Positions 25,242 through 35,243 of a stretch of DNA of 64,000 nucleotides are shown piece after piece (the stretch's first letter is position 1; each line of letters opens with the position of its first letter). Below the pieces are notes generated by a model. It did no database searches. It saw only the letters and a list, made by a program, of their open reading frames with translations, and was not told where the DNA came from. The position numbers and the translations under genes were made by a program. This DNA comes from Desulfobacter vibrioformis DSM 8776. GTDB taxonomy: Bacteria > Desulfobacterota > Desulfobacteria > Desulfobacterales > Desulfobacteraceae. The stretch covers positions 46,977-110,976 of the forward strand of contig NZ_JQKJ01000017.1 in the NCBI RefSeq assembly GCF_000745975.1. The letters are read 5' to 3'.

Positions 25242-26693
25242 ATGGAAAAACAACAATTGCTGGCCGACGCCTTGTCCCGGGAATTCATCGCTTTGAGAGC
25301 GTGTTGCAAGTTGCTGTCCGGTGATGTTTCGCCGGAAGATGTCCTTGGCCGGGAAAAACGGATTACGGCAAAAACCGCAGCACTCACTGCATATCTTGCC
25401 CACGCGCCATATTCGTCTGCCAAAGCAGCCGCAGCCGCCTTGGACATGGACAGAGATGAGATCATTCTTGGGTATAAACTGATCCAGCGAACCCGTGCCG
25501 CAGCCGATAAGATCCGGTTGTCGGTCAACGGAGATTATCTGAATATCGTCAGGCATTATTTTTCCGGCCGGATGTTTGTGGTGGTTTTTTTTACCGGCCT
25601 TGCCTGTCCCGGGCGGTGCTGGTTTTGTCCCAACGTGACAGTCCGGCCGGACGGCAGCCGGCAGCTTTCCCTCTATGGCGGCAGCCGGATTGATCAGATG
25701 TCTTCCGTCCAGATCGAGTCGGTTTTCCGGGATATCGTCAAGATTACGCGCCAGGACACCTCGGTTCTGGTGAAAATTTCCGGGGGGCTTGAGCCGTTGA
25801 CCGATCCGGACACCATGGCCGTTATTCTGAACCAGGCCGACGCCCTGGGAATCCGTGTTAAATTGTTCACCAACGGCATGTTGCTGAATACGCCCCAACG
25901 CCGGCGTCTGGCCCTCAGGGCCGGGGACGTGAGAGTGAGTCTGAGCATGGTTGATGAAGATGCCTATGGAGAAGTGATGTTCGGCAATGATACCGCCCGC
26001 AGGACACAGTACGGGCTACCTGTACTGCTTGAGAATCTGCGCTGTCTTGTGACGGAACGAAACCGCCTGGGCACCAGGACCCGGATCGGCATCAATACTG
26101 TTGTGCTGGAAGAAAATTACAGGGATCTGGCGCGGTTTGTCCATCTGGCAGAGGAACTGGGTCTGGATTATATTGATTTCAAACCCAACTATTTTTCAAC
26201 CTACACGACGCAAACCCTCAAAGAACTTTCAGCCCGGAAAGAGAGTATAACCGCACTGGGCAGTAAAGGCATCGGCATTTACTTTGCCGGTTCCCTGTCT
26301 GGGGACAACATGTTCTGGCGTCACCGGAACGGTGAATGCAACCCCCACAAGCAGTCCAGGTTCAAAATGTTCATCACCCCCAGCGGGGACTGCAGCCCGG
26401 TTCATCACGGCGCTTTTCCCCGGGGCAGGGAAACGTCCGATACCGGCGCCGGCCCCTATACCATCGGCAGAATTTCCGGAGATGCGTCACTTCTGGATCT
26501 GATCCGCAACATGCCGTGCCTGCCGGGTTTGCCGTATGAGAAGCTGAACCCGTTTGAACATATGCTGGCCCTGGAAATCGAGCGGGAAGAGCAGGACCGG
26601 GCATGGGGCATCCCGGACACCTGTAATCCCTATCATTTTTCCAAGGGAAATATCCTGCCCCGGGAGATCCTGGAGAGCCCGTTGCTGCATTAG
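25242..26693 (+). CDS. Radical SAM enzyme of unknown specificity
   Basis: A 483-residue protein with a radical-SAM motif CPGRCWFCPNV (CX3CX2C, about residues 118-126), then a GGLEPLTDPDTM segment matching the usual GGEP SAM-binding stretch. The first 110 residues form a helical domain (HAPYSSAKAAAAALDMDRDE, perhaps DNA-binding-like). The C-terminal part carries His/Cys-rich GECNPHKQSRF, GDCSPVHHGAF and CLPGLPYEK, which could hold a second cluster or metal. The RBS AGGAGG is strong. I cannot name the substrate. The downstream gene is convergent, so it ends the transcript. Confidence 0.8.
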   Translation: MEKQQLLADALSREFIALRACCKLLSGDVSPEDVLGREKRITAKTAALTAYLAHAPYSSAKAAAAALDMDRDEIILGYKLIQRTRAAADKIRLSVNGDYLNIVRHYFSGRMFVVVFFTGLACPGRCWFCPNVTVRPDGSRQLSLYGGSRIDQMSSVQIESVFRDIVKITRQDTSVLVKISGGLEPLTDPDTMAVILNQADALGIRVKLFTNGMLLNTPQRRRLALRAGDVRVSLSMVDEDAYGEVMFGNDTARRTQYGLPVLLENLRCLVTERNRLGTRTRIGINTVVLEENYRDLARFVHLAEELGLDYIDFKPNYFSTYTTQTLKELSARKESITALGSKGIGIYFAGSLSGDNMFWRHRNGECNPHKQSRFKMFITPSGDCSPVHHGAFPRGRETSDTGAGPYTIGRISGDASLLDLIRNMPCLPGLPYEKLNPFEHMLALEIEREEQDRAWGIPDTCNPYHFSKGNILPREILESPLLH

Positions 26694-26728
26694 GGACTGT
26701 TGCGCAATTTAAATGCCCTGGAAATTTT

Positions 26729-28405
26729 TCATCCGGCAGGTTCAAAATACCGGATATCGTACTTGTATCCCTGCTCCACCAGAAATAACTGGGGGTTTAA
26801 CGCAAACGCCTGTTCGTCAGTTCCCTTGGACACCAGGGTATAAAACCGGGACAGCTTTTCCTTGGGCCGCAGAATTCTGCCCAGGCGCTGGGCTTCTTCC
26901 TGGCGGGAGCCAAAGGTTCCGGAAATCTGGATCATGACATTGGCATCCGGCAGGTCCACGGCAAAATTGGCCACCTTGGACACGACCAGAACCCGGACGA
27001 TTCTTTTTTTAAAATCCTCATAGATTTTTTCCCTGTCCAGATGCCTGGTTTTCCCGGTGATCAGCGGCGCAGCCAGGGCCGATGCCATTATTTCAAGCTG
27101 GTCAATATACTGTCCTATGACCATAATGCTGTCATCCGGGTGATTGGCAATGAGTTCTTTGGCAATGTCCAGTTTCAAGGAATTTTCCGACGCAATGCGG
27201 AACCGCTGCCGTTTGGGGGCCACGGCATATTGGATCTCTTCATCCCGGGGCAGGGACACCCGGTATTCCGTGCAGATTGCCTGGGCAATAAATCCGCGGT
27301 TCTCCAGGGTTTTCCACGGAATGTCATAGCGCTTGGGGCCAATCAGGGCGAACACGTCATCTTCCTTTCCGTCTTCCCTGACCAGGGTGGCGGTCAGCCC
27401 CAGGCGGCGTCTGGCCTGGATGCCGGTGGTGGCTCTGAAAACCGGGGCCGGCAGCATGTGGACTTCATCATAAACAATCAGCCCCCAGTTGTTTTGACTG
27501 AAAAGCTTCAAATTGTTCATGGGCGCGGCCTTGTCTTTACGATGGGTCAGCATCTGATACGTGGTGATGGTCACCGGTTTGATGGTTTTTTCAAGGCCTG
27601 TGAATTCGCCGACGTCGTCCGGTGCCAGGTCGGTTTTTGCCAGCAGTTCGTTCCGCCACTGGTTGACCGAGACATTGTTGGTGGAAATGATCAGGGTATG
27701 CCCGGATATCCTTGAGATGACCCCCAGCCCGATAATGGTTTTACCAGACCCGCAGGGCAGGACAATGATGCCGTTTCCACCGGAAGACCGCCCGCCCTGG
27801 TGGAAAACATCCACGGCTTCTTCCTGGTAATCCCGCAGGGCAAATTGGTTTCCTGATGTGTCCACATCCCTGAGCCTGACTGGCAGGGCATCGCCGGTGG
27901 TATATCCGCACAGATCCTTGACCGGATACCCGGCCTTGACCAGGGCCTGTTTGACATTCCCCCGCTGGTCGGTTTCCACAAACCACCCGTCCTCTGCGGG
28001 TTCTGTCAGCAAACCGGCCAGGTCTTTGTTTTTGCCCAGGCGGTTTAAAATGACTTCGTCAAAAACCTGAAGCCGCAGCCGGTCTGAAGATTCCTTTTTC
28101 AGGACCAGCAGGCCGTAAATCCCGTACCATTCCTTGATATCCGACAACACATTTCCCGGCGGTTCATACCGGGAAAACCGGTGCAGCCCTGAAAGGATCT
28201 CCTCAAAGGGAATTTCCAGGGCCGCGGCATTCCACATGGACAGCGGACTGACCTTGTAGGTATGTATAAATTCCGGGGATTTTACAAGTTCGGCAAACAG
28301 TGCCAGAAAATCCCTGCACGGCCCGTAAAGGGGATGGGCTGTTTCCAGCATCAGGGTCCTGTCGCTTTGAATGATCAGGGGACCGTCCTGGGCCAGGGCA
28401 TTCAT
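26729..28405 (-). CDS. XPB/Ssl2-type DNA helicase
   Basis: A 558-residue superfamily 2 helicase of the bacterial XPB group. The N-terminal about 130 residues (LMLETAHPLYGPCRDFLALF onward) match the XPB damage-recognition/Helicase_C_3-type region. Then come Walker A VLPCGSGKTIIGL, the DEVH box IVYDEVHMLPA, the RED motif VREDGKEDD and motif VI QRLGRILRPKEKL. XPB enzymes unwind or translocate on DNA in repair; a role in repair or defence is inference. Its ATG overlaps the stop of the frame-restored upstream gene in an ATGA junction, so the three genes 31.5-26.7 kb form an operon. Confidence 0.92.
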   Translation of the reverse strand: MNALAQDGPLIIQSDRTLMLETAHPLYGPCRDFLALFAELVKSPEFIHTYKVSPLSMWNAAALEIPFEEILSGLHRFSRYEPPGNVLSDIKEWYGIYGLLVLKKESSDRLRLQVFDEVILNRLGKNKDLAGLLTEPAEDGWFVETDQRGNVKQALVKAGYPVKDLCGYTTGDALPVRLRDVDTSGNQFALRDYQEEAVDVFHQGGRSSGGNGIIVLPCGSGKTIIGLGVISRISGHTLIISTNNVSVNQWRNELLAKTDLAPDDVGEFTGLEKTIKPVTITTYQMLTHRKDKAAPMNNLKLFSQNNWGLIVYDEVHMLPAPVFRATTGIQARRRLGLTATLVREDGKEDDVFALIGPKRYDIPWKTLENRGFIAQAICTEYRVSLPRDEEIQYAVAPKRQRFRIASENSLKLDIAKELIANHPDDSIMVIGQYIDQLEIMASALAAPLITGKTRHLDREKIYEDFKKRIVRVLVVSKVANFAVDLPDANVMIQISGTFGSRQEEAQRLGRILRPKEKLSRFYTLVSKGTDEQAFALNPQLFLVEQGYKYDIRYFEPAG

Positions 28406-30110
28406 GACACAAGGTCCTCAATTGTAATTTGATATGTTTTTTTCAATTTTTTTAACACCGATGCCACTTTATTCTTATCCGCCGTTGCATAGCTTAGTGC
28501 AAGGGTTTCCTTGTTGACCTCAAAGGGACAGTTTTCCCCGGCCAGTTCTTTGGCAAAGGTTTCAAGGATATCTGATTTTTGAAAAAAAGAGTCACAAATG
28601 TCTTCTGTTTTAAAATCAATTGTTCTTTGCCGGCCGGTTTTTGTTTTTCCACGGCTTTTTTCAGGTAGCGGCTGGTGATATCCTGGGGCGGGGGAGATAG
28701 TTTTGTTTGGCTGTGTACGATGTCAACCGGTGCCCGGGCCAGGGTTTCCAGTTTTTCCAGCACCTTTTGGGGAGAACGGATGAGGCAAAGGTCTTTGGAT
28801 ATTTTTTCCACCAGAAAATCATGGATGAATTCAGGTGGGTTTTTACCTTCCAGCAGTCCGCAGTCCTCGTGCAAGATAAACATGTCGGACTGCCCGGCCC
28901 ATTCTGAAAGCTCAGTAACAATATTGGCCGGCAACGGGCTTGCACTGATGCGGGTTAAAAAATTTTTAAGATCAAACGTGTCGTTTTCGGCCATGAAATC
29001 AATGATGCGCTGCCGGTCCAGCTTCATCACGCAGATTTTATCCTCTGAAACCAGGGCGGAAAAGGGGGCCAGACGGTTAATCATGCCCGCCGGATAGATA
29101 TCGGATTCGATGTGGATTTCGTGATTGGGCAGCACCGTTACTTTGGGTTCCGGAAGCGCACCGTTCATAAACCGGATGAACCGTTCCGTCACCCTGAACC
29201 CCCTGACCCGCCCGAAGGAAGGGGTGATGCCCTCCTGCAGGCTTTTTCCATAGGCCAGTTCCACAAACCCCATGCACAGGGGGGTATATTCCAGGAACCT
29301 TTCAATATACCGGCCTTCCACCCGGTCAAAGGCATCCGGGTCCATGGGGGCAACAGGACGTGACTCATTGAACTTTTTTTCGATAAAATTGCAGTACCGG
29401 CCTCTTTGTTTGTCGCCTTTGTATTTATATCGTGGCTTTTCCGGAATGAGAAAATACGGATCAAGTTCTTTCAACCGCCGGATGAACGACGCCGTTGAAT
29501 ACCAGATACCGGGGGAATACTGTTTCAGATGATTGAAAATTTTTCTTCTGGCGTTTCCAAAATGAATAAACGGCATCACACCGGTGGCACATCCACTATA
29601 GTGGAACCGGTCCAGCCGGCCCAGGACGTTGTCGGAATAAAATTCATTGGTGTCGTATGCGTAAGCATCGACCAGGCAGTCAAACACCACCTGCGCCTGC
29701 TCCTGCAAGCTTTTTTCAATGAATGCGGTGTATACTTGCGCATTGAAAAGAATATAATTATCCGAAAAAGAAGGTTCGCTGCTGGTGTAACCGGCATACT
29801 CCCCTTGGATATCGTATTCAATGAATTTCAATCTTAAGGCCAGGCGATCAATAAAATTCAACCAGTCCGATTCCTCGTCTTCTGCCACATCCGCCTGGGC
29901 CAAGGGGGCTGAAATCAGTTTGGCCAGCCGGTTAAGATCTGCTTTGGGCAGCTTATTTCCCCGTACAGACCGTTTTACGGTCCGGTTGCGGAGATATTCC
30001 ACAAAGACATGGAGATCTTTTTCCAGATCCGGCATCTTGTCTGCGATGTCGGTTAAGTCCGATACATCAAGCTGTTCTGCGTATTTTTCGGGCAAGTTTG
30101 TTTTTTTCAT
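28402..30110 (-). CDS. Helicase-associated (Helicase_C_3-like) protein with a frameshift near its 3' end
   Basis: As sequenced the frame stops at 28494 (538 residues). Its last 40 or so residues look non-native, whereas another frame reads DFKTEDICDSFFQKSDILET to ITIEDLVS and ends at 28402, exactly overlapping the XPB start. A one-base indel between about 28600 and 28680 is therefore likely; the intact product would be about 570 residues. Residues about 330-445 carry the Helicase_C_3 pattern (VTVLPNHEIHIESDIYPAGM, FSALVSEDKICVMKL, SASPLPANIVTELSEWA) known from proteins next to XPB in other bacteria. The indel may be a sequencing error or a mutation. Confidence 0.75.
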
Positions 30111-30142
30111 GGATTCATATTTTTCCGAAAATAAGATCTGAA

Positions 30143-31522
30143 TCAGGATTTGGCACGCTTCACGGCAAATCCCTGTTGAATGACCGTTTTTTCAATTTGG
30201 GATTCCAGACCCTTGGGAAAGGCTATGAATCCGTTGGGCAGAAAAAGCACCGCCTCATTGGAAAAGGTCTTTTCAAGGGATGCTTTTAAACCGATGTGTT
30301 TGATCTGTGCAACCCGCAAATCCCTGTGTACGATTTCTTTTCCCCAGTTTTTTTCAAGTGTTTGAAACAGCTTTTTGAATTCGGGCAGATGATTGATCAG
30401 CCTGCACAGCCAGGGCGTATTCCTGATCTCATACAGTTGCCGGCCCATCATCGCGGGATCGGGTTCCGCAAGGATTTTTTTGTTTTCCACCCTGAACCTG
30501 GCGATCCGGGCTAAACGGATCAGCATGGGGAGCGGAATTTTTTTAAAATCAATACAGGCTGTTTCCGGATCCGTGACATAGGTCTTTTCAGGGGTGTCTT
30601 CCCAGGGCTCGTCCGTGATGCCGGACAGGCGGTAACAGGCCCCACCGTCAAGGTCCGCTGTTCTTAAAATGCCCGTTTCCCACCCCAAACGGCAGACCCG
30701 GTCAATATCCGGCGCTGTTTCAAAATCACAGAAAATATCCAGCGCCGGTTTCAACTGATCCGGACGGACCCATTCATCGCGGTTTAAACTGGAAAAAATC
30801 ACCTTCAATGCCGCCAGGCAGTCAAAGGAATATCGATTATAAGAGGCAAGTCCCATATTTTCTGCGGCTTGTGTTGTCCACTGCGCGTACTGCCATTGTG
30901 TTAAATTGTCCATATTGAATACACAGCCCTTGATTCTGAGGCACCCGTTTTGATCAATGGTCAAGTCCGGATGGTCTCCATGGGGCGTCCCGTCTAACCG
31001 GCTGATATTTGTCAGCAGTTTACGAATCCGGTCTTCGGATATCGTTCCGGATTGATCGGATTTCAAAGGGCGGTCAATCATTCCGGGTAAATGTGCCTGG
31101 AACTCAATGGGTAAACACAGACGGATTCTTTCCATTTTGGTTTTCCCGCCGGCACCGGACGGATCCGTATAAAAGGCCAGAAGGCCTTTGCGGACAAACC
31201 GGTTTTTAACATCTTTCAAGACATTCTGATACCGCCGGGTAAAGGTGGTGTATCGATGTCCCCCCAGGGCACTGACCCGTCCAAACGCGGAAATATCCAC
31301 CGGCTTTTCCTGGGCCGCCAGAAAATGGAGCATGGTGACTTCTTTTTGAGTCAGACTGCCCAATGCCTGTTTCAACCCCACATCCGAAGTGAGCAGGGTC
31401 TCAACGATTTCAGCGGATGCTGACTGCGGTGTTGCAAATTGACGGAACTTGCAGATGGCCTTGATATCGGCCTGTACCAATTCGACACGGCACATTTGTC
31501 TTATAATATCAGCTTGTTTCAT
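30143..31522 (-). CDS. Helicase-associated N-terminal domain protein (first gene of the XPB operon)
   Basis: About 459 residues from ATG 31522; a TTG at 31528 is the in-frame alternative. The N-terminal region (LKQALGSLTQKEVTMLHFLA) resembles the leading domain of helicase-associated proteins, which elsewhere are fused to the Helicase_C_3 part found here in the next gene. Further winged-helix-like stretches follow, such as NLTQWQYAQWTTQAAENMGL and RPDQLKPALDIFCDF. No catalytic motif is seen. It is the promoter-proximal gene, with 32 bases to the second gene. Probably a structural partner of the helicase. Confidence 0.6.
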   Translation of the reverse strand: MKQADIIRQMCRVELVQADIKAICKFRQFATPQSASAEIVETLLTSDVGLKQALGSLTQKEVTMLHFLAAQEKPVDISAFGRVSALGGHRYTTFTRRYQNVLKDVKNRFVRKGLLAFYTDPSGAGGKTKMERIRLCLPIEFQAHLPGMIDRPLKSDQSGTISEDRIRKLLTNISRLDGTPHGDHPDLTIDQNGCLRIKGCVFNMDNLTQWQYAQWTTQAAENMGLASYNRYSFDCLAALKVIFSSLNRDEWVRPDQLKPALDIFCDFETAPDIDRVCRLGWETGILRTADLDGGACYRLSGITDEPWEDTPEKTYVTDPETACIDFKKIPLPMLIRLARIARFRVENKKILAEPDPAMMGRQLYEIRNTPWLCRLINHLPEFKKLFQTLEKNWGKEIVHRDLRVAQIKHIGLKASLEKTFSNEAVLFLPNGFIAFPKGLESQIEKTVIQQGFAVKRAKS

Positions 31523-31593
31523 ATTCAAGGGTTCCCGGCTTCAATCATGGGCATTGTATATAGAGGGGGGCAGTTTGCCGTTTTGGAGCAAAA

Positions 31594-34026
31594 TCAATCG
31601 TAGTATCCTTCTATAACGATTTCGTAGTTGTTTGTAATGACATCTTTGATCTCTCTTATTCTGACACCATAGATGGATTTTTTGATTACCATTGAAGTAT
31701 GTGGTCCTTTGATAACAGTATTGTTTTCAACCATATTTTTAACACGGATCATGGGGTCCGGGGCCAGGGCCGCAGGCTGTTTATGGAGAAGAAGAAAATC
31801 CTTTTGAATCATCAGCGCTTCAATTTTTTGTTTCTGCAGGTTGATTTCTTGTTGGTTTTTAAAAACTTTTTCCATAATAAATTTTTTTCTTACCTGGTAT
31901 TCAGCCGTGTACCGCGCTGTCCTGTTCGTCGCCGCCTGGTACATATCGGAAATTTCAACCCGTCGCCGGGACAGGTAATTTTCCTGCTGGGCAATGCTTA
32001 ACCCTTCGACCTGTTTTATCTCTTGGTCCATATAAGCCAGCATGTACTCATTCTGTAACAGCATTCCGCCATTATCTGCCGGACCGGTTCCATTGGAAGG
32101 CTCATATAATTGAATTTTTTGTCCAAGGGATTCTATGTGTTTCAATTTATCTGCATTGCAGACATTAAGAAGATATGTGAGTATCTGTTTTTTTTCCAAA
32201 TATTCATTTTGGGTATTGAAATGATTTTGTAATTTCAATGCCAGCGTATCCAGTTCGTCCTGTTTTTGAAGCGTTCTTAAAACAGCGATCTCTTTATCTA
32301 TCAAACGGTTAACAGCATCTGCCTTGAAATTTGGGATATGGCCGATTTCAAGGATCGACGGATGCTCCGGGCTGGAATATACACTATTTAATATAATGGT
32401 TTCCATGGCATGGATTTCACTTGAAAACACATTGGAATTCGAAGCAATCACATTGCGTGATGCCACAACCTTGGCCTGGGTGATATTTTTGGATATTTTC
32501 AGGTTCCCGCCGGACATGATAATTGTGCGATAATCTGACCTTTCGACAACCGATTCCTTTTCCCCGACATTTCCTTTGATATGGATATCTCCCGAGGCAT
32601 CTACCTTTCCCAGAACATTTCCGGTGATTGACACGTCGTGGCAAATGACCGCGCCACCCGCGTTGATATTACCTTCAAGCTTTAAGTTAACATCACGATA
32701 GATCTCTTTGGTATCGGCCCCAAGATGCCCTGCCAATGTCCTGGTTTCCCGGTTATGGCGGCAAGGTTCAATAAACAGTGTCCTTTGCTTGAAAAGCACG
32801 GGGATGCCATCCTGGCCGGCAAGAAAAGACCTTCCCTTTTTCACCACACCGTTACCACACATCAAAAGATGGCTCCTGGGTTCAATGGGTAATATGGTTT
32901 GTCCCATGATATTCGTACCGGGTTTTCCCTGCTTATGGGGGGTGATTTTTGCTAAAACAGCTCCTTTTTTAACCTGGATTTGTGACCTTTGTCCTTTAAT
33001 TTCAGTATTTGTGGAAGATTCAGTATCAAAATGGAACTGAACGATTTCATCAATTGATTGTTCGGGGAAAGTTCCCTGGGCGATTTTTAATCTGTCTCCG
33101 GTTTCGGAGTCAGCCAAAAAAATTTTGATCAATTCGTTACTGATCAATCCAAATCGAATACCGTTTAGCTTTAACCAATTATGGAAATGATCCAGCTCCA
33201 GATTTTCAAACGACTCTTTTTTACGATGAACCCATGCTTCCATTTTATCTTGGGAAACCGTGAATTCAAATAATTCATTGAATCGCTTACTTGAACTGAT
33301 TTCCGATTTGTAAAGGGTAACGGCTTTTTCAAGGGATAACCGGTCTTTTTCAATCTGCTGCTGAATTTTCAAGATGAACAGAACATTCTGTTCAGTCAAT
33401 TGAAAAAGTTCTTGTAGTATTTGGCCTAGATACCGTTTTTTTCCCCCCGATTCAGCATCTTTTTTCTGAATCCTCAAAGCCTGATTCAACTGCTCAATGG
33501 TTATAAAATTATATTTAACTGCAATAGCCCCAAATCGTTTATTTATCGTTGCCCGGTCCATTTCAGAAGAGGCAATGCCATAGATCGCCTGTTCAAGAAG
33601 ATCATCCTGTATCCTGTCCTGGATGAGGAGAATTGCAGTTTTATTGGCCTGGCTCATCTCATTTTTTTCAACAAGGATGTCGCCGATTTTTTTACTTTTC
33701 CGATTTTTCCGAAAAAAAACATCCTGGTCATTCAGCGCATTTTCCACATGCTTTGGGGTGATAAACCGGTTACTGACGCCAATTTCTCCGAATCGTTTAT
33801 CAAGCATTTTTATTTTCAGGTGGTTTCTCAGGGCAAGAAGGGAATTGATTTTTTCCTGTGTCAGGATCTTGGTTTCTTTGAAGATCGTCACGACACTATA
33901 CCCAGGATCTTTTTGATAGATAGCTATCAATCGAGATAATATGGCCTGTTCCAGATTCGCAGTGATGAATTTGCATTTTACTGCCAGGGCAATAAGCTGC
34001 TGGTTTTCTTTTTGTGTATCTATCAT
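31594..34026 (-). CDS. FapA-type (DUF342) protein with N-terminal repeats
   Basis: An 810-residue protein. Residues about 300-560 and the following helical region match the FapA/DUF342 family: GAVLAKITPHKQGKPGTNIM, a beta-helix with GNINAGGAVICHDVSITGNV and VDASGDIHIKGNVG, then a charged coiled coil and the C-terminal GVRIREIKDVITNN. The N-terminus holds repeats built on one pattern: LAVKCKFITANLEQAIL, IGVSNRFITPKHVENAL and IAVKYNFITIEQLNQAL, which recall type II secretion/pilus ATPase N-terminal repeats. FapA homologues are linked to polar localisation and membrane or polysaccharide functions. No secretion signal is visible. Confidence 0.78.
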   Translation of the reverse strand: MIDTQKENQQLIALAVKCKFITANLEQAILSRLIAIYQKDPGYSVVTIFKETKILTQEKINSLLALRNHLKIKMLDKRFGEIGVSNRFITPKHVENALNDQDVFFRKNRKSKKIGDILVEKNEMSQANKTAILLIQDRIQDDLLEQAIYGIASSEMDRATINKRFGAIAVKYNFITIEQLNQALRIQKKDAESGGKKRYLGQILQELFQLTEQNVLFILKIQQQIEKDRLSLEKAVTLYKSEISSSKRFNELFEFTVSQDKMEAWVHRKKESFENLELDHFHNWLKLNGIRFGLISNELIKIFLADSETGDRLKIAQGTFPEQSIDEIVQFHFDTESSTNTEIKGQRSQIQVKKGAVLAKITPHKQGKPGTNIMGQTILPIEPRSHLLMCGNGVVKKGRSFLAGQDGIPVLFKQRTLFIEPCRHNRETRTLAGHLGADTKEIYRDVNLKLEGNINAGGAVICHDVSITGNVLGKVDASGDIHIKGNVGEKESVVERSDYRTIIMSGGNLKISKNITQAKVVASRNVIASNSNVFSSEIHAMETIILNSVYSSPEHPSILEIGHIPNFKADAVNRLIDKEIAVLRTLQKQDELDTLALKLQNHFNTQNEYLEKKQILTYLLNVCNADKLKHIESLGQKIQLYEPSNGTGPADNGGMLLQNEYMLAYMDQEIKQVEGLSIAQQENYLSRRRVEISDMYQAATNRTARYTAEYQVRKKFIMEKVFKNQQEINLQKQKIEALMIQKDFLLLHKQPAALAPDPMIRVKNMVENNTVIKGPHTSMVIKKSIYGVRIREIKDVITNNYEIVIEGYYD

Positions 34027-34541
34027 ACTATCATAAAAAACTGGCGCTTTATCTTGTCAACGGCCATTCATCAAAAAAGCGGCATCCCTGCGTTTGTTCA
34101 ACGGATATATTCTAAAGTCCGTCATCCGGTCATCACACCTTTATAGATCACAGTCATGGTCTCTGTCCACCAAAAATCATGGTTCGAATCATGGGCATAC
34201 CCATGGCTGCCGTGGCGGCAGGCCCAGTACCCCGAAACCGTGCCGAAAAACATGCAGGCAATGACCGTATGCTGCTCTTTATTTACATTGCAGATCCGCT
34301 GTCCGAAAATTGATGAGGTTGAAGTTGAATATGATGTTTTTCATAAATTTAACTCAAAAAAATTTATATTTACATAATTTTTTAAAAAATAATTGACTTT
34401 ATCGTCATGTCAGCGTAATTTTTAAGAAATCAAATCAAGTAACCCTTTACGTTATCCTTCAAATAAGACGGGGCACCATGAAAATCGAGCTGATCAACAT
34501 CAGCATTACCAGGGAATCCACACAGGGAAAAGGATCAGGCC
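34027..34541. other. Intergenic region upstream of lipB, with little recognisable content
   Basis: These 515 bases hold no convincing gene. A minus-strand frame ending at 34122 reads MFFGTVSGYWACRHGSHG and on to WWTETMTVIYKGVMTG (43 residues, Trp/His-rich), but it has no RBS. A plus-strand 73-residue frame at 34156-34377 overlaps it. The stretch 34320-34440 is very AT-rich and may hold the lipB promoter. A 31-codon frame at 34478 that overlaps the lipB start is not supported. Confidence 0.45.
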
Positions 34542-35243
34542 ATGACCGAACATGCCCTTTCAGCAAATGACAGATGTGCTGCATTTGAGGATCTTGGCAT
34601 CCGGGATTATGTTCCGGTCCTTGATCTTCAGACCACTGCCCGGGAAGAGATGATCCAGGACCCGGGCCTTGGCGACCGGGTTTTTTTCGTCCAGCACCCT
34701 GCGGTCTACACCTTAGGCAAAAGAGGGGGGCGGGAAAATCTTGTGGTGCCGGAACGGTTTCTGGCCGAAAAAGGGATTGAGATTGTCCAGACCGCCAGGG
34801 GGGGAAACATCACCTTTCACGGGCCGGGCCAGGCTGTGCTCTATCCCGTCATCAACCTGGAACGGGCCAGGATCGGGGTGGCCGACTTTGTCCACGGTCT
34901 TGAGGAAATCATGATGAGAACGGTCCGGCAATTTGGTGTGGAGGCCCGAAGGGATCCGCAGAACCACGGTCTCTGGGTGGGGAAGAAAAAAATCGGCAGT
35001 GTGGGCATCTCGATTAAAAAAGGGATCTGCATCCATGGCCTGGCCCTGAATGTCTGTCCGGATCTGACCCCTTTTACCTGGATCAATCCCTGCGGTCTCC
35101 AAAATTTATCCATGACTTCACTTGAACAGGAAACCCACAATCCCCCCTTTGACCCGAAAGCTTCCATGGAACAGGTCAAAGATCTGTTTTTCAAATTTTT
35201 CTGCGACATTTTCGATTTTAACACAAGGAGGCCAATCCCATGA
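34542..35243 (+). CDS. lipB: Octanoyltransferase (lipoate biosynthesis)
   Basis: Transfers octanoate from acyl carrier protein to lipoyl domains. The 233-residue protein has QHPAVYTLGKRGG, the family core TARGGNITFHGPGQAVLYP, KKIGSVGISIKKGICIHG (catalytic Lys region) and GLALNVCPDLTPFTWINPCG with the conserved Cys. The start follows AAGGA. Its stop overlaps the lipA start in an ATGA junction, so the two steps of lipoate synthesis are coupled. The RBS and promoter lie in the preceding AT-rich gap. Confidence 0.96.
   Translation: MTEHALSANDRCAAFEDLGIRDYVPVLDLQTTAREEMIQDPGLGDRVFFVQHPAVYTLGKRGGRENLVVPERFLAEKGIEIVQTARGGNITFHGPGQAVLYPVINLERARIGVADFVHGLEEIMMRTVRQFGVEARRDPQNHGLWVGKKKIGSVGISIKKGICIHGLALNVCPDLTPFTWINPCGLQNLSMTSLEQETHNPPFDPKASMEQVKDLFFKFFCDIFDFNTRRPIP

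Noticed and set aside
34171..34200. tRNA-like GGTTCGAATC segment
   Set aside because: No surrounding cloverleaf arms could be found.
34156..34377. Plus-strand 73-codon frame
   Set aside because: No RBS, no recognised motif, and an overlapping minus-strand frame looks at least as protein-like.
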